Assembly: GCF_002261215.1 (NCBI RefSeq)
Contig: NZ_NEVS01000004.1
Coordinates: forward strand, 3,596,001 to 3,660,000
DNA: 64,000 nt
Source of the DNA: Bordetella genomosp. 11
GTDB lineage: Bacteria > Pseudomonadota > Gammaproteobacteria > Burkholderiales > Burkholderiaceae_B
Reading direction: 5' to 3'
Positions 60,072 through 64,000 of this stretch are shown here, piece by piece; within the stretch, counting starts at the first letter, position 1, and each line of letters begins with the position of its first letter. The position numbers and the translations under genes are program-made. The notes beneath the pieces are model-generated. The model was given only the letters and a program-made list of their open reading frames with translations, ran no database searches and was not told the origin of the DNA.

Positions 60072-60635
60072 ATGAAGAAACCCGCAAGCACTCCCAAGAA
60101 CTCCGCCAAGAAAAGCAGTCTCGAAAAGCGTCGCATGGCGCCTTTGGCGACCCCGTCGGACCTCTCCTCCGAAGGGACGCGCGATATCGGCGGCGCGCTG
60201 AATCGCCTACTGGCGGACGTCTTCGCGCTCTACCTGAAAACCAAGAATTTCCATTGGCATGTCAGCGGCCCGCACTTCCGCGATTACCATCTGCTGCTGG
60301 ACGACCAGGCGACGGAAATCTTCGCGATGACGGACATGATCGCCGAACGTATCCGCAAGCTGGGCGGCCCGACGCTGAAGTCGATCGGCCACATCGCGCG
60401 CACGCAGCGCCTGCTGGACAACGATGCGGACTACGTACAGCCCCTGGACATGCTGGCCGAGCTGCAGGACGATAACAAGAGCCTGACGGCGTTCATGCGC
60501 GAAGTGCACGATCTGTGCGACGAGCACCGCGACATCGCCACCGCCAGCCTGATCGAAAACTGGATCGACGAGACGGAGCAGCGCACCTGGTTCCTGTTCG
60601 AGACCAGCCGCCGCGGCGACTCCACCGGCCACTGA
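60072..60635 (+). CDS. dps: DNA-protection protein Dps (ferritin-like)
   Basis: Forms a dodecameric shell that stores iron and detoxifies hydrogen peroxide, usually binding DNA in stress. The 187-residue protein has the intersubunit ferroxidase residues in KTKNFHWHVSGPHFRDYH and LLLDDQATEIFA. The lysine-rich N-terminal extension (MKKPASTPKNSAKKSSLEKR) is the type that binds DNA. Length is normal for extended Dps. AGGTGA precedes the ATG. It ends with a terminator shortly downstream. Confidence 0.92.
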   Translation: MKKPASTPKNSAKKSSLEKRRMAPLATPSDLSSEGTRDIGGALNRLLADVFALYLKTKNFHWHVSGPHFRDYHLLLDDQATEIFAMTDMIAERIRKLGGPTLKSIGHIARTQRLLDNDADYVQPLDMLAELQDDNKSLTAFMREVHDLCDEHRDIATASLIENWIDETEQRTWFLFETSRRGDSTGH

Positions 60636-60679
60636 GCCACCGCCACGCCAGCCGGCCTGCCGGCTGGACGCGCCCCCGC

Positions 60680-60707
60680 ACGGCCGCCTAGCGCGGCCGT
60701 CGTTTTT
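60680..60707 (+). terminator. Rho-independent terminator after dps
   Basis: Perfect 8-bp stem ACGGCCGC / GCGGCCGT with a 5-base loop, followed by CG and five T residues. It lies between dps and the convergent sigma-factor gene. Confidence 0.7.
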
Positions 60708-60725
60708 CCGGGGTATCGTCGACGC

Positions 60726-62003
60726 CTAGCCGCCCTCATCGAGCGCGCGCGCCCGCGCCAGCAGCATGTCGCGATCGCGCGTATTGCGCGTCATGGCGGC
60801 GGCCTCTTCGAAAGCCGCGCGCGCCCGTGTCCTGTCCCCCAGACGCGCCAACAGGTCGCCGCGCACGCTGGGCAGCCAGGGATACTGGCGCAGCGCGGGC
60901 TCCTCGCCCAGCGCTTCCACCAGTGGCAGGGCGGCGGCCGGCCCTTGCGCCATGCCCACCGCAACGGCGCGATTCAAGGCGACCACCGGCGATGGCGCGA
61001 CCCGCATCAGCACGTCGTACAAGGCCACGATGCGCGCCCAATCGGTCTGCGCGGCCGTCGACGCGCGCGCATGGCAGGCCGCCAGGGCCGCCTGCAACGC
61101 ATAGGGCCCCTGCCCGCCCAGCGCTTCGGCACGCGCCAGCGCATCCAGCCCCCGGCGGATCTGCCCATGGTCCCAGCGTCCACGATCCTGGTCCGCCAGC
61201 AATACGGGCGCGCCGTGCGCATCCACCCGCGCGGGCAGGCGCGATGCCTGCAACTCCATCAAGGCCACCAGGCCATGCACTTCGCTCTCGTCCGGCGCAA
61301 GCCCGGCCAGCACGCCGCCCAGCCGGATGGCCTCGCGGCACAAGGCCGGCCGCATCCAGTCGTCGCCCGCGGTCGCGGCATAGCCTTCGTTGAAGACCAG
61401 GTAGATCACTTCCAGCACCGAGGCCAGCCGTTGCGCGCGCAGATGCGGCGGCGGCACTTCGAAGGGAACCGCCGCCTTGGACAAGGTGCGCTTGGCGCGC
61501 ACGATGCGCTGCGCGATGGTGGGTTCGCCCACCAGGAAGGCACGCGCGATTTCATCGGTGGTCAAGCCGCACAGCAGGCGCAAGGTCAGGGCCACGCGGG
61601 CGTCCATGGAAAGCACCGGATGGCAGGCGGTAAAGATCAGGCGCAGCAGGTCGTCGCCGATATCGTCCTGGCGCGCCGCGTCCAGCGCGTCGACGAAGTC
61701 GGGCTCCACGCTGGTTTCCAGGGCATCCATATCCTGCGCCAACTGGTCCTGCTTGCGCGCGTGCAGAGCATCCTGTCGCAGGCGGTCCAATGCGCGATGC
61801 TTCGCCGTCGTCATCAGCCACGCCCCCGGATTATCCGGCACACCGGTACGCGGCCAATGCTCGAGCGCCGCGACCAGCGCATCCTGGGCGAAGTCTTCGG
61901 CCAGGCCCACATCCCGCACCAGCCGGGCGACACCGGCGATGACCTTCGCGGCTTCCGCGCGCCACACCGCATCGATGGCGGCATGCGTGGATAGCGGGCT
62001 CAT
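60726..62003 (-). CDS. ECF sigma factor with C-terminal TPR-like extension (ECF42-like)
   Basis: A 425-residue RNA polymerase sigma factor. Region 2 is near the N terminus (VGLAEDFAQDALVAALEHWP and PGAWLMTTAKHRALDRLRQD); region 4 has RLLCGLTTDEIARAFLVGE with a helix-turn-helix. After residue about 180 comes a long C-terminal domain of helical TPR-like repeats (LMELQASRLPARVD, YALQAALAACHARAST), the hallmark of the ECF42 group. Such factors are usually next to a YCII/DGPF gene, as here (190 bp upstream in the same direction), and appear not to need a classical anti-sigma factor. Confidence 0.88.
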   Translation of the reverse strand: MSPLSTHAAIDAVWRAEAAKVIAGVARLVRDVGLAEDFAQDALVAALEHWPRTGVPDNPGAWLMTTAKHRALDRLRQDALHARKQDQLAQDMDALETSVEPDFVDALDAARQDDIGDDLLRLIFTACHPVLSMDARVALTLRLLCGLTTDEIARAFLVGEPTIAQRIVRAKRTLSKAAVPFEVPPPHLRAQRLASVLEVIYLVFNEGYAATAGDDWMRPALCREAIRLGGVLAGLAPDESEVHGLVALMELQASRLPARVDAHGAPVLLADQDRGRWDHGQIRRGLDALARAEALGGQGPYALQAALAACHARASTAAQTDWARIVALYDVLMRVAPSPVVALNRAVAVGMAQGPAAALPLVEALGEEPALRQYPWLPSVRGDLLARLGDRTRARAAFEEAAAMTRNTRDRDMLLARARALDEGG

Positions 62004-62193
62004 CGCATCCCCGTGCCGCCGTCGGGCAGCGTTGCATGGCCTGAAATCGCATGAATGCCTCCCATCGCCGCGCGGCTCGGCCGCGTGCCGGTCCACGCCT
62101 GTACGACGGGCGACGCGGCGCGCTTTCGACAGGGATGGGGAAGCTTGCGGGAAAACCCCAGCACGGGGGCGATGTCCGGCACGGCGGGGCCTG

Positions 62194-62547
62194 TTATTCG
62201 TAGCAGGGCGCGACGCGGCGGACTTCGACGGTACTCCAGGCGGCGGCGGGGCATTCGGCGGCGATGGCCAGCGCTTCCTCGCGGGTCTGGCAATCCAGCA
62301 GGAAAAACCCGCCGACCATTTCCTTGGCCTCGGCGAAGGGGCCGTCGGTCAGGCGCGCGCGTCCTTCGCGCACCTGGACCCGCGTGCCTTCGTCGTCGCC
62401 GGCGAGCGAATCGCAGGCGAGCAGCTTGCCGCGCGATTGCAGGTCTTCGGCGAAGCGGCGCATCTGGTCGTAGACCTGGCGGCCTTCGGCCTCGGTACGC
62501 TGCGCGCGCTGGCCGCGCGGTTCGACGATAAGCAACATGTACGACAT
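62194..62547 (-). CDS. YCII/DGPF-domain protein
   Basis: A 117-residue protein of the YCII-related family with MSYMLLIVEPRGQRAQ at the N terminus and the family motif LTDGPFAEAKEMVGGFFLLD. YCII domains have a ferredoxin-like fold with a conserved Asp and possible catalytic or sensory role. It is encoded just upstream of the ECF42-like sigma factor, a pairing seen in many genomes, so it may be the cognate sensor or a target gene. Confidence 0.88.
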   Translation of the reverse strand: MSYMLLIVEPRGQRAQRTEAEGRQVYDQMRRFAEDLQSRGKLLACDSLAGDDEGTRVQVREGRARLTDGPFAEAKEMVGGFFLLDCQTREEALAIAAECPAAAWSTVEVRRVAPCYE

Positions 62548-62626
62548 GGCAGTCTCCCTGGCCCGGTGCGGTGGCGTGTGGGCATTGTATCCGCCGCCCC
62601 CCGACGGGAGTGCATGCCCGACGCGA

Positions 62627-63928
62627 TTACTCGGTCAGGGTATCCGTCACCGCGCCCAGGGTGCGCGACTGCGCCAGGGATGCATCCACGACCTCGGCCA
62701 TGATGCCGGTGACGCGCCGCGACGAGGCGACGATGTCCTCCATCGTGCCGCCCGCAGCCTGTACCAGCGCCGCGCCCTGTTCGATCTGCTGGACCGACGT
62801 CTGGATCAGCGCTTTGATTTCCTTGGCGGCGGAGGCGCTGTTCTGCGCGAGATTGCGGACTTCCGCCGCCACGACGGCGAAGCCCTTGCCATGGTTGCCC
62901 GCGCGGGCGGCTTCCACCGCGGCGTTCAGGGCCAGGATGTTGGTCTGGAACGCCACGCCATCCATCACGCCGATGATGTCGGCGATGCGGCGCGAACTAT
63001 CGGTGATGGCGCCCATGGTCCGCACCACGTCGCTTACCGTGCGGCCGCCGGCCTCCGCAATGCCGACGGCCTCCACCGCCAGCGTATTGGCCTGGGAGGC
63101 ACGCCCGGCGTTTTCGGTCAGACCCTCCACCGCTTTGCCCAACTGCCGGGCGGCAAGGAAGCGGCGGGTGGTGTCGGTGGCGAACTTGACCACCTTGAAG
63201 GGCTGGCCCGCGGCGTCCAGGATAGGGTTGTAGCTGGCCTCGATCCACACCTCGCGACCGCCCTTGCCGACGCGCAGATAGCGGCCGGTGTCGTTCATCC
63301 CGGCACCCAGGCGGCGCCAGAACTCCCGGTAGGCCGGAGACTGCCTTTCCTCGGGCATGACGAACATGCTGTGATGGCGGCCCACCACTTCGTCCTCGTC
63401 GTAGCCCAGCGCGTCCAGGAACAGGCGGTTGGCGCGGATGATGGTGCCGTCCAGTTCGAACTCGATGATGGCCTGCACCTTCGAAATCGCGGCCAGTTGC
63501 CCCGCCGCGTCGTCGGCGCGGCGCTGTTCGGCGCTGACGTCCGTGGCGATCTTCACCACCTTGACGGGACGGCCATGGCGATCGAGGACCGGCGTGTAGC
63601 TGGCCTGCAGCCAGAGCGCGCGGCCGTCGCGCGCGTAGCGCCGATAGCGGCCGCTTTGGAATGCCCCGTCGGCGAGCCGCTGCCAGAACGCCGCATAGGC
63701 GGGCGCGCCGCGTTCGGCGGGATCGACGAACATGCTGTGATGGCGGCCCAGCACCTCTTCGGCTTCATAACCGAACAGCAACAGGAAGTTGTCGTTCGCG
63801 CGCAGGATATTGCCTTCCAGATCGAACTCGATCACGGCGTGCGAGCGGTGCAGCGCCGAGAGTTCTCCAGCGTCGACGACGCCATGCCGCCTCGTACCGG
63901 GCAGCGCGCCCGTGATGAAACCGAACAT
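62627..63928 (-). CDS. Soluble PAS-PAS methyl-accepting chemotaxis protein with short signalling domain
   Basis: A 433-residue protein with no membrane segment. Two PAS domains at residues about 28-130 and 150-255 are near-duplicates: both have GRHHSMFV and the ends [21 protein letters not shown] and [25 protein letters not shown] segments. Then follows the MCP signalling hairpin with the tip [17 protein letters not shown] and [16 protein letters not shown]. The frame stops at DTLTE, before the usual distal helix ending in QNAALVEE, so the signalling helix is a few heptads short. PAS repeats may bind heme or FAD; this is not shown by sequence. AAGGAG precedes the ATG. Confidence 0.88.
   Translation of the reverse strand: MFGFITGALPGTRRHGVVDAGELSALHRSHAVIEFDLEGNILRANDNFLLLFGYEAEEVLGRHHSMFVDPAERGAPAYAAFWQRLADGAFQSGRYRRYARDGRALWLQASYTPVLDRHGRPVKVVKIATDVSAEQRRADDAAGQLAAISKVQAIIEFELDGTIIRANRLFLDALGYDEDEVVGRHHSMFVMPEERQSPAYREFWRRLGAGMNDTGRYLRVGKGGREVWIEASYNPILDAAGQPFKVVKFATDTTRRFLAARQLGKAVEGLTENAGRASQANTLAVEAVGIAEAGGRTVSDVVRTMGAITDSSRRIADIIGVMDGVAFQTNILALNAAVEAARAGNHGKGFAVVAAEVRNLAQNSASAAKEIKALIQTSVQQIEQGAALVQAAGGTMEDIVASSRRVTGIMAEVVDASLAQSRTLGAVTDTLTE
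63359..63750 (-). repeat. Direct repeat within the PAS pair
   Basis: Two identical 26-base copies at 63359-63384 and 63725-63750 encode the shared RHHSMFV stretch of the two PAS domains. Nucleotide identity of this length suggests a fairly recent duplication or gene conversion between the domains. Confidence 0.6.
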
Positions 63929-64000
63929 TCTTGTCTCCTTGCCCTTGTCTTTATTACAGCGCGACGACCGCGCCGCTTAAGGCCGATCAGCGGCCCATAT

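Overview
The window is a compact, GC-rich (clearly above 60% by eye) bacterial chromosome segment with 57 supported protein-coding genes. No tRNA, rRNA, CRISPR array or insertion sequence was seen. The gene content points to a betaproteobacterium of the Alcaligenaceae, Bordetella/Achromobacter-like: two Bug/TctC-type periplasmic receptors, several LysR regulators, a DUF3141-Pta-AckA-FabI block and a D-tartrate dehydratase. The genus is an inference from family content, not from a marker gene.

Layout. (1) 1-11.4 kb: the 3' part of an ADP-forming acyl-CoA synthetase, then a sugar-phosphate module: polyphosphate glucokinase, transketolase, a transaldolase-glucose-6-phosphate isomerase fusion, short 6-phosphogluconate dehydrogenase, glucose-6-phosphate dehydrogenase, a HAD phosphatase and 6-phosphogluconolactonase. 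Together they take glucose to glucose-6-phosphate and run the oxidative and most of the non-oxidative pentose phosphate pathway. (2) 11.5-17.5 kb: a small RRM-like protein, then a cysteine-nucleophile PHA-synthase-like hydrolase (DUF3141) with phosphotransacetylase, acetate kinase and enoyl-ACP reductase. (3) 17.5-20.2 kb: D-tartrate dehydratase (TTG start) divergent from its probable LysR regulator, with a clear palindrome between them, and an ASCH-like gene. (4) 20.3-27.3 kb: LysR, aconitase, beta-propeller lactonase, Bug receptor and a D-2-hydroxyacid dehydrogenase, which looks like an organic-acid uptake and catabolism island. (5) 27.4-35.7 kb: DUF2501 protein, DHA2-type exporter, PAP2 protein, lytic transglycosylase, DUF1501/DUF1800 pair, and an Rrf2-flavoprotein operon with its own palindrome.

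(6) 35.8-50.2 kb is the most unusual part. It starts with an 898-residue protein joining an ABC exporter, a degenerate histidine-kinase-type ATPase domain and a response-regulator receiver domain. Eleven tightly packed genes follow: five families of glycosyltransferase-related genes (GT4, two GT9, two GT2, one further GT), an SDR, a GmhB-like phosphatase, a NodU-type carbamoyltransferase, a UDP-glucuronate decarboxylase and a PIG-L deacetylase. They should build a carbamoylated, partly N-deacetylated, pentose-containing glycan or glycoside. No polymerase, flippase or priming transferase is present. I do not recognise this as a characterised locus.

(7) 50.3-64 kb: small stress-type genes (hemerythrin, DUF4142), a ClC channel with CBS domains, LysR/ferredoxin divergent pair with a LysR box, a second Bug receptor, DUF2239, an NYN-LOTUS protein, Dps, an ECF42-like sigma factor with a YCII partner, and a soluble PAS-PAS chemoreceptor with a short signalling domain.
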